Shown here: piece after piece, positions 17,239 to 26,130 of the stretch
Position numbering within the stretch: position 1 is the stretch's first letter
Layout: each line of letters begins with the position of its first letter
Source: an uncultured Prevotellaceae bacterium
GTDB lineage: Bacteria > Bacteroidota > Bacteroidia > Bacteroidales > Bacteroidaceae
Assembly: GCA_902774815.1 (NCBI GenBank)
Contig: CACYJV010000018.1
Coordinates: 1 to 64,000 of the forward strand
Direction of reading: 5' to 3'
Length of the DNA: 64,000 bases
Made by a program: the position numbers and the translations under genes
Notes under the pieces: model-generated
Told to the model about the DNA's origin: nothing
The model's input: only the letters and a program-made list of their open reading frames with translations
Database searches by the model: none

Positions 17239-18141
17239 TTAGAAGCGTCGGGTCCATCCAAGCACCAACAAGTGGCTGTAGTGGTGCTGCTTCAGGTTGT
17301 TGATGCTGGCTTGCTGGTAGTCGCCCAGATAGCCAATACGCAGCATTGAGTGCGGCTTGCGGCGCGACAGGGGGAAGTCAAGAGTCAGCATGTGGCGCAG
17401 GGAAGGTGTCGAGGCGATGGTCGTGGGCACCACGTTGTGGTCGTAGTTGCCGCGCGAGAAGATTTCGTAGTAGGACTGTCCGTAGTTGGGCGAGAACATC
17501 ACGCCCACCAAAGGCACGCTGACCTCGTAGCTGACGTATGCCTTTCGGCGCAGAAGCGTCACCTGTTGTGTGGCCGCTGCCGAAGGCATCAGCTGCAGAG
17601 AGGCATAGGCTTGAGCGGGATTGTTGCTGTTGCGGGTGTTGTAGAGGAATCCTGCCTGAACGCCGACGGCAGCTCCAGCCTCCAGTTCGAGCCCGTTTGC
17701 CACCTGCCAGTTGCGATGCAGGCGGTACTGGAAGCGGTACATACCGCCCAGTTCGTCGTTGTTGTCGGCGCGATTGTTGGCAACAACGAACAATCCTTCG
17801 TTGAGAAACGTCTGGTGGATGTTGCTCCAACGGGTGGGTTTGGTCAGGGTACTGATGTAGCGTACGTCGGTTCCGTTGTACTTCTCGGCTGAGAGGTAGG
17901 TGTCGAGGATGTTCGTGGCACCGACGGCCAGCATGTTCGAGCGCTTCTTCGTGGGCATCAGCGGGTCGGCAATGCGGCCTTCAAGTGCGGCAGAGGCCGT
18001 AGTTGCATCGGTCTGAGCATACGTCGGGAGAGCCAGTTGTGGCAGCAGCGCAACACAGAAGGCCAGCAATAGCCAGCGACTCGCCACTCGCCAGCGTGCC
18101 GGCATGCAGTGGAAATGGTGGGCAGGGCTACATGTCTTCAT
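17239..18141 (-). CDS. Predicted outer-membrane beta-barrel protein (DUF3316-like)
   Basis: This 300-residue exported protein has a signal peptide ending near residue 42 (TYAQ). The rest alternates in the way of beta strands and ends in RRF, the aromatic C-terminus recognised by the BAM machinery. It resembles the DUF3316 family of Bacteroidales. It overlaps the parC 3' end by 14 bp if started at 18141; a start at M13 (18105) would remove the overlap and give a shorter signal peptide. It is co-transcribed with parC and the S41 peptidase. The function is unknown. Confidence 0.7.
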   Translation of the reverse strand: MKTCSPAHHFHCMPARWRVASRWLLLAFCVALLPQLALPTYAQTDATTASAALEGRIADPLMPTKKRSNMLAVGATNILDTYLSAEKYNGTDVRYISTLTKPTRWSNIHQTFLNEGLFVVANNRADNNDELGGMYRFQYRLHRNWQVANGLELEAGAAVGVQAGFLYNTRNSNNPAQAYASLQLMPSAAATQQVTLLRRKAYVSYEVSVPLVGVMFSPNYGQSYYEIFSRGNYDHNVVPTTIASTPSLRHMLTLDFPLSRRKPHSMLRIGYLGDYQQASINNLKQHHYSHLLVLGWTRRF

Positions 18142-21100
18142 CGCTGAACAGGCTTAGCTGACCCGTCTTCGGGTCGAATTTGAACTGCGGACTGCGCTCG
18201 TCGTCGGGACGGGCAGCCTCCTTTTCGGCTTTCTTTTCCTCTTGAGGCTTCTCGCTTTCTTGGGGTTTCACCTCCTCAGCGGTAGCTTTCTTCTCGGTTT
18301 TTACCGCTTTTTTCTTCTCGTCCTTGGCGGCCGGCTTGGCCTTCTTGGGCTCTTTCTTGGCTTTCTTGGCAGCTTGAGGGGCTTCCTCGGGGGCTTCAGT
18401 TGGCTCTATGGTGACCTCCTTAGGTTCCTTTACAGGTTCCTCTTTCGGTTCAGCAGGCTCGGGTTCGTCGGCTACTTCGGGCTTCTGCTCTGTTGCAGGG
18501 GCACCGTCGCCGTCCTCCTTCTCGGACTTATCGTCCTCGTTCTCAGGCTTATCGTCGTCCTTCGGCTCTGTTGGCGCGTCGGGTTCTTCAGCCTTGTCGT
18601 CGGCCTGTGGCTCAACGGCCGTTTCTGTCTCATCGGTCTGGACGTCGTCCTGCAGTTCTTCGTCCTCCTCGACGGGCTCCACTTCGGGTTCCAACAGGTC
18701 GATATGGTCCACGTCGAACGTTGTCAGTCGCTTGCCACGTGCCTTGAATCCCTTGACGAGGGCAAACTCGTCGAGGTCGATGTCCATAGATGCACGAGCG
18801 GCATCCTTACCACCGAAGTTCAGCACGATGTGCGATCCAGGCTTGTCGGTGAGCACTTCGAACGTGGAGGCCTTGTTGTCGCCGACGAAGTTCTTGCGCG
18901 TCTTCGAAGGTTCCAGCACGAAACGCTTGGCGTAGAGATAGCCGTTGTTGTCGGCATCGCGCACCACGGCGCCCCAGATCTTTTCCGGATCGAACTTCTC
19001 GATACGCAGGATGTCGTCCTCGTAGTGGTTGTTTACGTCGAAGTTGGTGCAATAGTAGTCGCCGTTTTTCAGGATGACAAGAATCTGATCCTCGTCGAAG
19101 AACTCACCCAGCAATATGCCATGGTCGTCATAATTCAGGCGGTTGACGTCGGGATCCCACCACACCTTCAGTCCGCCCAGGGTGCTATGTCCGAGGCTCT
19201 TCAGCGAGATGCGGTGGACAGGGTTCTTGGTCAGGATGTTGCCCTTGGCGCCTCGTCCCTTGATGGCGATGTCGGCGAAGGAGCGTTCCATAAAGAGTTT
19301 CTTGTTCTTGCTGCGCGTTTGCAGGATGGAGTCGAAGGTTACCTTGATGACTTCGGCCTCGCCGTTGGGGTTAGCGGTGAAGTAGAGCACCTTCGAACCA
19401 GGCTTTCCCTGCGTCAGATCGACTTCGCGGTCGCGCGTGATGGCTGGCACGTTGAATCGCTTGATGTAGCATGCGCCAGCCTTACCGTCACGATAGACCA
19501 TGTTATAGGTGGTTCTTGAGTCGTTCTTCTTGAACACCTGCACGTGCAGGATGTTCTTTCCGACGAACAGTTTGTCGGCTACGCGTACCACCTTCATACG
19601 CCCATCGCGATAGAAAATGATGATGTCGTCGATGTCGGAGCAGTTGCACACGAACTCATCCTTCTTCAATCCGGTGCCGATGAAGCCCTCCTGTCGGTTG
19701 ATGTAGAGCTTCTGCGTGGCCTCGATGACCTTTGTTGCCTCGATGGAGTCGAAGTTTCGAATCTCTGTCAGGCGCGGATGATCCTCGCCATACTTCTCCT
19801 TGATATACGTAAACCACTGGATAGTGACGTCGGTCATGTGCGCCAGGTCGTGGTTGATTTCCTTGATTTCCTTCTTGATGCGTGCTATCAGTTCGTCGGC
19901 CTTGTCCTTGTTGAACTTCAGGATGCGCTGCATCTTGATTTCCATCAGTCGCAGAATGTCATCGCGTGTGATGTCGCGAATAAGCTTCTTGCGGAAGGGC
20001 TCCAACCGCTTGAACAGGTGTTCGACGACGGCATCCATGTCGGGTGCCTGCTCGAACTCGCGGTCTTTATACATGCGTTCCTCGATGAAAATGCGCTCAA
20101 GCGAGGCAAAGAACAGTTGTTGCTCAAGCTCCGCCTTACGTATTTCCAACTCGCGGCGCAGCAGGTTCATGGTCGTATCGACGTTGTGTCGCAGCACATC
20201 GCTGACCGTCAGGAACTGAGGCTTCTGGTCCTGGATGACGCAACAGTTAGGCGAGATGTTGATTTCGCAGTCGCTGAAGGCATAGAGGGCATCGATGGTC
20301 TTGTCGGACGACACGCCAGGAGCCAAGTGGACCTGAATCTCGACATTAGCTGCCGTGTTGTCGTCCACCTTCTTGGCCTTGATCTTTCCTTTCTCAATGG
20401 CTTTCAATATGGAGTCGATGAGCGACGAAGTTGTCTTCGAGAAAGGAATCTCGCGAATGACTAAAGTCTTCTGGTCGAGCTTCTCGATCTTGGCGCGTAC
20501 CTTCAACACGCCGCCGCGCTGGCCGTCGTTGTACTTCGAAACGTCGATGCTGCCACCCGTGGGGAAGTCGGGGAAGAGTTGGAAAGGCTCGCCACGCAGA
20601 TAGTGGATGGCTGCATCGCACAGTTCGTTGAAGTTGTGCGGCAGTATTTTCGACGACAGTCCCACGGCAATACCCTCAGCTCCCTGAGCCAGAAGGAGCG
20701 GGAACTTGGCCGGCAACACGATGGGTTCCTTGTTGCGTCCGTCGTAGGAGAGCTGCCATTCGGTGGTCTTTGGGTTGAACACTACGTCGAGTGCGAACTT
20801 CGAAAGGCGTGCTTCGATGTATCGAGGGGCCGCTGCACGGTCGCCGGTGAGTATGTTTCCCCAGTTGCCCTGTGTGTCGATGAGCAATTCCTTCTGTCCC
20901 ATCTGCACCAAAGCATCGCCGATGGAGGCATCGCCGTGCGGGTGGAACTGCATGGTGTGGCCCACGATGTTGGCTACCTTATTGAATCGGCCGTCGTCCA
21001 TGCGCTTCATGGAGTGCAGGATGCGGCGCTGCACGGGCTTGAAACCGTCTTCGATGTGCGGCACGGCACGCTCCAGGATGACGTAACTGGCGTAGTCGAG

Positions 21101-21403
21101 GAACCAGTTCTGGTACATTCCCGAGAGGTGATGCACCACTGACGCATCGAAACGGTTGGCCGGCTTGTAGTCCGAGCGGGCCGTCGTCTCGCTCTCGTCG
21201 GTGGTTTCGGCATTGTCGTCGGCAGGTTCGCCGTTGTCGTCGCCCTCGTTTTCGAATGATTCGTCGTTGGTTTCAGCAGCGTCGTCGTCGGCTTCGGCCA
21301 CGTCGGAGGTGCCGGCAGCATCTTCAGTTGTCGGGCTATCGTTTTGTGATTCCAGTTGTTGGTTGTTGTTCAGGAGTTCGTCTTCTCTTGTCTTATCGTC
21401 CAT
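18128..21403 (-). CDS. parC: DNA topoisomerase IV subunit A (ParC type) with long charged tails
   Basis: This is the strand-breaking subunit of a type IIA topoisomerase, 1091 residues. The core begins near residue 85; the catalytic tyrosine is Y195 (AAAPRYIEARLSKFA). The quinolone region reads HPHGDASIGDALVQM, so A159 occupies the position of GyrA S83. Blades of a C-terminal pinwheel follow residue 560. No GyrA box (QRRGGKG) was seen, hence topo IV rather than gyrase. Two features are unusual: an acidic N-terminal extension (1-78), and a tail at about 903-1075 that runs from acidic to Lys/Ala-rich, ending in the ordered-looking FDPKTGQLSLFSDEDM. The usual Bacteroidales homologue is nearer 900 residues. 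parE is not in the window. Confidence 0.93.
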   Translation of the reverse strand: MDDKTREDELLNNNQQLESQNDSPTTEDAAGTSDVAEADDDAAETNDESFENEGDDNGEPADDNAETTDESETTARSDYKPANRFDASVVHHLSGMYQNWFLDYASYVILERAVPHIEDGFKPVQRRILHSMKRMDDGRFNKVANIVGHTMQFHPHGDASIGDALVQMGQKELLIDTQGNWGNILTGDRAAAPRYIEARLSKFALDVVFNPKTTEWQLSYDGRNKEPIVLPAKFPLLLAQGAEGIAVGLSSKILPHNFNELCDAAIHYLRGEPFQLFPDFPTGGSIDVSKYNDGQRGGVLKVRAKIEKLDQKTLVIREIPFSKTTSSLIDSILKAIEKGKIKAKKVDDNTAANVEIQVHLAPGVSSDKTIDALYAFSDCEINISPNCCVIQDQKPQFLTVSDVLRHNVDTTMNLLRRELEIRKAELEQQLFFASLERIFIEERMYKDREFEQAPDMDAVVEHLFKRLEPFRKKLIRDITRDDILRLMEIKMQRILKFNKDKADELIARIKKEIKEINHDLAHMTDVTIQWFTYIKEKYGEDHPRLTEIRNFDSIEATKVIEATQKLYINRQEGFIGTGLKKDEFVCNCSDIDDIIIFYRDGRMKVVRVADKLFVGKNILHVQVFKKNDSRTTYNMVYRDGKAGACYIKRFNVPAITRDREVDLTQGKPGSKVLYFTANPNGEAEVIKVTFDSILQTRSKNKKLFMERSFADIAIKGRGAKGNILTKNPVHRISLKSLGHSTLGGLKVWWDPDVNRLNYDDHGILLGEFFDEDQILVILKNGDYYCTNFDVNNHYEDDILRIEKFDPEKIWGAVVRDADNNGYLYAKRFVLEPSKTRKNFVGDNKASTFEVLTDKPGSHIVLNFGGKDAARASMDIDLDEFALVKGFKARGKRLTTFDVDHIDLLEPEVEPVEEDEELQDDVQTDETETAVEPQADDKAEEPDAPTEPKDDDKPENEDDKSEKEDGDGAPATEQKPEVADEPEPAEPKEEPVKEPKEVTIEPTEAPEEAPQAAKKAKKEPKKAKPAAKDEKKKAVKTEKKATAEEVKPQESEKPQEEKKAEKEAARPDDERSPQFKFDPKTGQLSLFSDEDM

Positions 21404-21426
21404 AGGTGTGGATTAAAAATATCATG

Positions 21427-21434
21427 CAAAAATA
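21427..21434 (-). promoter_or_regulatory. Candidate -7 box of parC
   Basis: TATTTTTG fits TAnnTTTG, 24 bp before the ATG at 21403. It abuts the terminator at 21435-21458. Confidence 0.45.
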
Positions 21435-21458
21435 CAAAAAAAAGCCGATAATCCGGCT
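21435..21458 (-). terminator. Terminator between the 22-nt array and parC
   Basis: On the minus strand AGCCG...CGGCT followed by eight T residues forms a compact terminator. Transcripts reading through the repeat array from the upstream gene would end here, which places the array in a 3' untranslated region. Confidence 0.65.
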
Positions 21459-21516
21459 CTTTGCGTGGAAAAAGTTGCTGAAATGCGGTTTTTCTTTGTT
21501 TGGAGTTAGGCTTTCG

Positions 21517-21868
21517 GGGTGCCGATGGCGTTGCTCTCGTGCCTGGCTGAAGGTGCTTTTGTGCCTGGCTGAAGGTGCTTTAGTACCTCGTTGAAAGTCC
21601 TTTTGTGCCTCGTTGAAAGTCCTCTCGTGCCTGGCTGAGGCTGCTTCCAATGGTCCATAGCGCAGCTTCAGTGCGCTCGGAACAGTGGCTTTACGTGTCA
21701 AAAGCAATGCTTCAGAGTGCGAAAAGCAATGCCTTTATGCGTTGAAAGCAATGCTTTATAGGTAAGAAACGAATGCTTTTGAAGGTCTAAAGCTATGCTT
21801 TATAGGGGTATAAAGCAATGCTTTGTAGGGACGAAACGAATGCTTTTTAGGGTCTAAAGCTATGCTTT
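21517..21868. repeat. 22-nt period repeat array, 16 units
   Basis: Sixteen units start at 21517 + 22n without a single slip. Units from 21539 to 21648 are of one type (GTGCCTGGCTGAAGG, GTGCCTCGTTGAAAG); units from 21693 on are of the AAAGCAATGCTTT/AAACGAATGCTTT/AAAGCTATGCTTT type. The types share the ending TGCTTT. The array lies 60 bp past the stop of the minus-strand gene 21929-22432 and before a terminator. Confidence 0.9.
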
Positions 21869-21928
21869 TTGAGAATTGCACTATAGTAAGGTGATGGCGC
21901 TACTATAGCAAAGAGTCTGCAAGGGGCG

Positions 21929-22432
21929 TCAGTCGGTCTTCTTCTTGTCCCACTCCTTCAATATTTCCTTGGCGCGTTCGAGGTGCTTTTTGTCGCGTCG
22001 GCTACGGCGGTCGAGCATGCTGGCAAAGTCGAACGATGCGATTCCGCGTGGCGCTTCGGCTGCTCCCATCATGGCACCTGCAAGGGCCCATGCGCTGATC
22101 ATGCCCTTTATGCTTGGGTTAAGTTCGGTGACGCGCACCTCAGGCAACAGGTGTTCAACGGGCAACAGATACATTGTGTCGCCCAGTTCGGCCATGGCGA
22201 GCCGTTCGCTGCAGTACAACACGTGGCTGAACGAGATGCTATCGGCCGTCAGAGGCACGTTGGCCCGCCCCAGAACATCGGTTTTCGTGGCGGCACTTCC
22301 ATTGGCTCGCACCGACACATCACGCACCGGCAGGTCGGTATCCATGTCGAGCACGACGATGCGCCGTTGTGCCTGGGCCCTAAAAACTCCCAGCATGAAC
22401 AGCAGGGAACAGATGAATGCAGTTCGAATCAT
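21929..22432 (-). CDS. Small exported carboxypeptidase-regulatory-like protein
   Basis: This is a 167-residue exported protein from the ATG at 22432 (MIRTAFICSLLFMLGVFRAQAQ). An upstream in-frame start at 22471 would put the promoter-like TACCTTTG (22437-22444) inside the gene. Residues about 22-95 resemble a carboxypeptidase D regulatory-like beta sandwich (RIVVLDMDTDLPVRDVSVRANG...TDVLGRANVPL). The Lys/Arg-rich C-terminus (DRRSRRDKKHLERAKEILKE) is probably helical. The -7 box is so close to the ATG that the mRNA may be nearly leaderless. The function is unknown. Confidence 0.8.
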   Translation of the reverse strand: MIRTAFICSLLFMLGVFRAQAQRRIVVLDMDTDLPVRDVSVRANGSAATKTDVLGRANVPLTADSISFSHVLYCSERLAMAELGDTMYLLPVEHLLPEVRVTELNPSIKGMISAWALAGAMMGAAEAPRGIASFDFASMLDRRSRRDKKHLERAKEILKEWDKKKTD

Positions 22433-22436
22433 GCTG

Positions 22437-22444
22437 CAAAGGTA
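22437..22444 (-). promoter_or_regulatory. Candidate -7 box directly before a start codon
   Basis: TACCTTTG ends 4 bp before the ATG at 22432, so transcription would begin at or next to the start codon. No -33 element was found. Confidence 0.4.
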
Positions 22445-22584
22445 GCTCAAAAAGCCTGAACCGCCAAGCATGTAGCTACATTCTTAAACTGATTTATGAA
22501 TTGAAAAACATAATTATCAAACAACCGTGAAAAAATGTTTTTGAACGATTTCATGCCCTTTCGGCATATTTTTGAACTTTGAAG

Positions 22585-22615
22585 TTTGGACTTTGAACTA
22601 AAATTCGTATCTTTG
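22585..22615 (+). promoter_or_regulatory. Promoter of dxs
   Basis: TTTG (22585-22588), a 19-nt spacer, then TATCTTTG (22608-22615). Transcription would begin near 22622, leaving a leader of about 9 nt before the ATG at 22631. Confidence 0.8.
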
Positions 22616-22630
22616 CAGATTGAACTAATT

Positions 22631-24574
22631 ATGGAAACAACGAACCAAAGGCTACTAAGCCAAATCACATATCCCGCCGACCTACGCAAGCTCGACGCCG
22701 GACAGCTGCCGGAGGTGTGCCAGGAATTGCGCGAAGAGATCGTCAAGGAACTCTCCGTCAACCCCGGACATCTGGCCTCTTCGCTGGGTGTAGTCGAGTT
22801 GACCGTGGCCCTTCACTACGTTTTCAACACGCCCGACGATCGTCTGGTGTGGGATGTGGGCCATCAGGCCTATGGCCACAAGATGCTCACAGGTCGCCGC
22901 GAGCAGTTCTGTACGAACCGTAAGCTGGGCGGTATACGCCCCTTCCCGTCGCCCGACGAGAGCCCTTACGACACGTTCACGTGCGGACACGCCTCCAATA
23001 GCATATCGGCAGCGCTGGGTATGGCCGTGGCTGCCAAGGCATTGGGCGACAAGCAACATCCCGCACCCAAGGTGGTGGCCATCATCGGCGATGGTGCCAT
23101 GAGCGGCGGACTTGCCTTCGAGGGCCTGAACAACGTCTCTTCGACCGACAACGACCTGCTCATCATCCTCAACGACAACGACATGTCTATCGACAGGGCT
23201 GTCGGCGGCATGGAGAAATACCTGCTTCAGCTCGACACCAATGCCACTTACAACCGCCTGCGCTTCAAGGCTTCGCAGTGGTTGAAGGCACGTGGCATGA
23301 TGAACGACAACCGTCGCAAGGGACTTATCCGTCTGAATAACGCCGTGAAGTCGGCTTTGGCCCATCAGCAGAACATCTTCGAGGGCATGAACATACGCTA
23401 CTTCGGCCCCTTCGACGGACACAACGTGCAGGAACTGGTGCGCATACTCCGACAACTGAAGGACATGCGCGGACCGAAGCTACTCCATCTGCACACCACC
23501 AAGGGCAAAGGCTATGAGCCCGCAGAGAAGCAGGCCACCATCTGGCATGCACCGGGTAAGTTCGATGCCCAGACGGGTGAGCGAATCGTCAGCGATGCCA
23601 CCAACGAACCGCCGAAGTATCAGGATGTGTTCGGCGAGACGCTACTCGAACTGGCACAGCAGAACCCCCGAATCGTGGGCGTCACGCCTGCCATGCCTAC
23701 GGGATGTTCCATGAACATCATGATGAAGGCCATGCCCGACCGTACCTTTGACGTGGGCATCGCCGAAGGTCACGCCGTGACTTTCTCGGCCGGCATGGCC
23801 AAAGAGGGACTGTTGCCCTTCTGCAACATCTATTCGGCCTTTGCCCAACGTGCCTACGACAACATCATTCACGATGCTGCCATCCTGCGATTGCCCGTCG
23901 TCATCTGTCTCGACCGTGCAGGACTCGTCGGACAAGACGGCCCCACGCACCACGGAGCCTTCGACATGGCGTTCCTGAGGCCCATCCCCAACCTGACCAT
24001 CTGCTCGCCCATGGACGAGCACGAACTGCGTCGCCTCATGTTCACGGCACAACTGCCCGACAAAGGGACCTTCGTCATACGCTATCCGCGTGGTCATGGC
24101 GTGCTCACCGACTGGCGTTGCCCGTTTGAACCCGTTGAAGTGGGCACAGGCCGCAAGCTCCGCGAGGGCACCGATGTGGCCGTTCTCACCATCGGTCCCA
24201 TTGGAAACGATGTGGCCAAGGTCATCGACGAACTCTCCAAACCATCGGCAACGAGCGACTCAACCACTGGTTCTGCTGGCAAAACCCTCAGCGTTGCCCA
24301 CTATGACCTGCGCTTCCTGAAGCCTCTCGACGAGCGTCTGCTCCACGAAGTGGGCAGTCGCTTCAGCCGAATCGTCACCATCGAGGATGGCGTGCGTAAT
24401 GGCGGCATGGGTTCGGCAGTGCTCGAATGGATGTCTGACCACGGTTATCAGCCCAAAATCACCCGTCTCGGACTGCCCGACCACTTCGTTGAACATGGCA
24501 CAGTGGCCGAACTGCGACAGATCGTGGGCCTCGATCGCGACAGCATTAGGCGAGCTCTGACAATTGATAATTGA
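22631..24574 (+). CDS. dxs: 1-deoxy-D-xylulose-5-phosphate synthase
   Basis: It condenses pyruvate and glyceraldehyde-3-phosphate to DXP, the first step of the MEP isoprenoid pathway, with thiamine diphosphate as cofactor. At 647 residues it has normal length. The TPP-binding motif is GDGAMSGG (153-160) through N181, and [10 protein letters not shown] lies at 75-84. The transketolase-type pyrimidine-binding domain contains [17 protein letters not shown] with the conserved Glu, and a C-terminal transketolase domain follows. The start at 22631 is chosen because an upstream ATG at 22586 lies inside the promoter. It is apparently a single-gene unit. Confidence 0.97.
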   Translation: METTNQRLLSQITYPADLRKLDAGQLPEVCQELREEIVKELSVNPGHLASSLGVVELTVALHYVFNTPDDRLVWDVGHQAYGHKMLTGRREQFCTNRKLGGIRPFPSPDESPYDTFTCGHASNSISAALGMAVAAKALGDKQHPAPKVVAIIGDGAMSGGLAFEGLNNVSSTDNDLLIILNDNDMSIDRAVGGMEKYLLQLDTNATYNRLRFKASQWLKARGMMNDNRRKGLIRLNNAVKSALAHQQNIFEGMNIRYFGPFDGHNVQELVRILRQLKDMRGPKLLHLHTTKGKGYEPAEKQATIWHAPGKFDAQTGERIVSDATNEPPKYQDVFGETLLELAQQNPRIVGVTPAMPTGCSMNIMMKAMPDRTFDVGIAEGHAVTFSAGMAKEGLLPFCNIYSAFAQRAYDNIIHDAAILRLPVVICLDRAGLVGQDGPTHHGAFDMAFLRPIPNLTICSPMDEHELRRLMFTAQLPDKGTFVIRYPRGHGVLTDWRCPFEPVEVGTGRKLREGTDVAVLTIGPIGNDVAKVIDELSKPSATSDSTTGSAGKTLSVAHYDLRFLKPLDERLLHEVGSRFSRIVTIEDGVRNGGMGSAVLEWMSDHGYQPKITRLGLPDHFVEHGTVAELRQIVGLDRDSIRRALTIDN

Positions 24575-24760
24575 CAGTTAGTTGATAATTGATAGTTATG
24601 ATTACCCTTTGTGGCTGCATAATCAGGACTCGAACTCGCTCGCTTTCGGAATAAGTATGTAGAAGGAAATCATAAATCTCTGTAATCTGTGTAATCAGTG
24701 GGCCGAAAGACCATCCGTGACATCCGTTTAATCCGTGTCATCTGTGGTTGCAAAATCGTA
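24560..24760. repeat. AATTGATA boxes and 9-nt AATCYGTGT repeats before trkA
   Basis: From 24562 several AATTGATA/AATTGACA units overlap the dxs stop. At about 24668-24755 two runs of a 9-nt unit follow (AATCTCTGT, AATCTGTGT, AATCAGTGG; then CATCCGTGA, CATCCGTTT, AATCCGTGT, CATCTGTGG). A short copy of the second type is at 1050-1073. No gene lies in this 212-bp gap. Confidence 0.65.
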
Positions 24761-24786
24761 AATCAGTAAATAGTAAATAATAAGAG

Positions 24787-26130
24787 GTGAAGATCATCAT
24801 TGTAGGCGCCTACGCCATCGGAACCCATCTGGCCAAGTTGCTATCGCGCAACGACCACGACACGGTGCTCATCGACTCCGACCTGGAGCGATTGTCGAAC
24901 ATTAGCACCGATTATGACCTGATGACCATTCAGGCTTCTCCATCGCGCATACAGACATTGAAGGATGCCGGTGTCGCAACGGCCGACTTGTTCATCGCCG
25001 TAACGCCCGACGAAAACCTCAACATGAATGCCTGCATGCTGGCAAAGGCTCTTGGAGCCAAGCGCACGGTGGCAAAAGTCGACAACAACGAGTATCTGGA
25101 CCCGAAGATGAAGTCGTTCTTCGACTCGGTGGGCATCAGTTCGCTCATCTATCCTGAAAACCTGGCTGCCATCGACATTGCCAACGGACTGAAGATGTCG
25201 TGGGTTCGCCAGCGATGGGACGTCCACGACGGTGCCTTGACCATGCTCGGTATCAAGTTGCGCGACACATGCGAGGTGCTGAACATGCCGCTCAAGGACC
25301 TCTGCAAGCCTGAGTCGCCCTATCACATCGTGGCCATCAAGCGCAGCAACGAGACCATTATACCGCGCGGCGACGACGTGCTGAAGCTGAACGACATCGC
25401 CTACTTCATGACCACACGCCAGTACATCCCCTACATCCGCAGCATCGTGGGCAAGGAACGCTATGCCGACGTGAAGAACGTGATGATCATGGGAGGCGGA
25501 GCCACTGCTGTCAGGGCAACAGCCTTGATGCCTGAGTACATGAAAGTGAAGATTTTCGAGGCCGATGAGGCACGTTGCGACAAGCTCAATGAACTCATTG
25601 ACCTCGACAGGGCTATGGTTATTCATGGCGATGGACGCGACTTAGGATTGCTCAACGAGGAGGGAATTAAGAACACGCAGGCCTTTGTGGCGCTCACGGG
25701 CAATGCCGAGACAAATATTCTGGCTTGTCTGACGGCCAAACGACTGGGCGTGAGGAAAACTGTGGCCATGGTCGAGAATTTCGACTATATTTCGATGGCC
25801 GAAAGCCTCGATATTGGTACCATTATCAATAAGAAAGTGCTGGCTGCCAGTCACATTTATCAGATGATGCTCGATGCTGACGTCCACAACATCCACTTCC
25901 TTATGTCGGCCAATGCCGATGTGGCTGAGTTCACAGCCGAGCCTGACTCGAAGGTGACACGCAAGAAGGTGTTCGAACTGGGCCTTCCCAAGGGTACAAC
26001 CATCGGCGGTATTGTCCGCGACGGTGAGGGATTGCTGGTCAGCGGAGGCACGCAGATCGAGGCAGGCGACTCTGTCGTGGTGTTCTGCCATGAGGTTGAT
26101 ATGTCAAGACTTGAGAAATTCTTCCGCTGA
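24787..26130 (+). CDS. trkA: Trk potassium-uptake regulator TrkA
   Basis: This is the cytoplasmic NAD(H)-binding gating subunit of the Trk K+ uptake system, 447 residues. It has two RCK_N/RCK_C halves: Rossmann strand MKIIIVGAYAIGTHLAKLL at residue 1, and a second, VKNVMIMGGGATAVRA, at about 232. The start is a GTG with a purine-rich TAAGAG just upstream. The stop codon shares one base with the trkH ATG (TGATG), showing tight coupling. The first nucleotide motif is GAYAIG rather than the usual GAGxxG. Confidence 0.95.
   Translation: MKIIIVGAYAIGTHLAKLLSRNDHDTVLIDSDLERLSNISTDYDLMTIQASPSRIQTLKDAGVATADLFIAVTPDENLNMNACMLAKALGAKRTVAKVDNNEYLDPKMKSFFDSVGISSLIYPENLAAIDIANGLKMSWVRQRWDVHDGALTMLGIKLRDTCEVLNMPLKDLCKPESPYHIVAIKRSNETIIPRGDDVLKLNDIAYFMTTRQYIPYIRSIVGKERYADVKNVMIMGGGATAVRATALMPEYMKVKIFEADEARCDKLNELIDLDRAMVIHGDGRDLGLLNEEGIKNTQAFVALTGNAETNILACLTAKRLGVRKTVAMVENFDYISMAESLDIGTIINKKVLAASHIYQMMLDADVHNIHFLMSANADVAEFTAEPDSKVTRKKVFELGLPKGTTIGGIVRDGEGLLVSGGTQIEAGDSVVVFCHEVDMSRLEKFFR

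Noticed and set aside
18242..19519. A 425-codon plus-strand frame opposite parC
   Set aside because: Its Leu/Gly/Phe-rich translation mirrors the charged Lys/Glu tail of ParC; it is a shadow.
21393..21707. A 104-codon minus-strand frame across the second repeat array
   Set aside because: The 22-nt period is not a multiple of 3, so the peptide repeats change frame; the open frame is incidental.
21517..21868. CRISPR array
   Set aside because: There are no identical repeats with unique spacers of set length, the whole 22-nt unit is repeat, and no cas genes are present.
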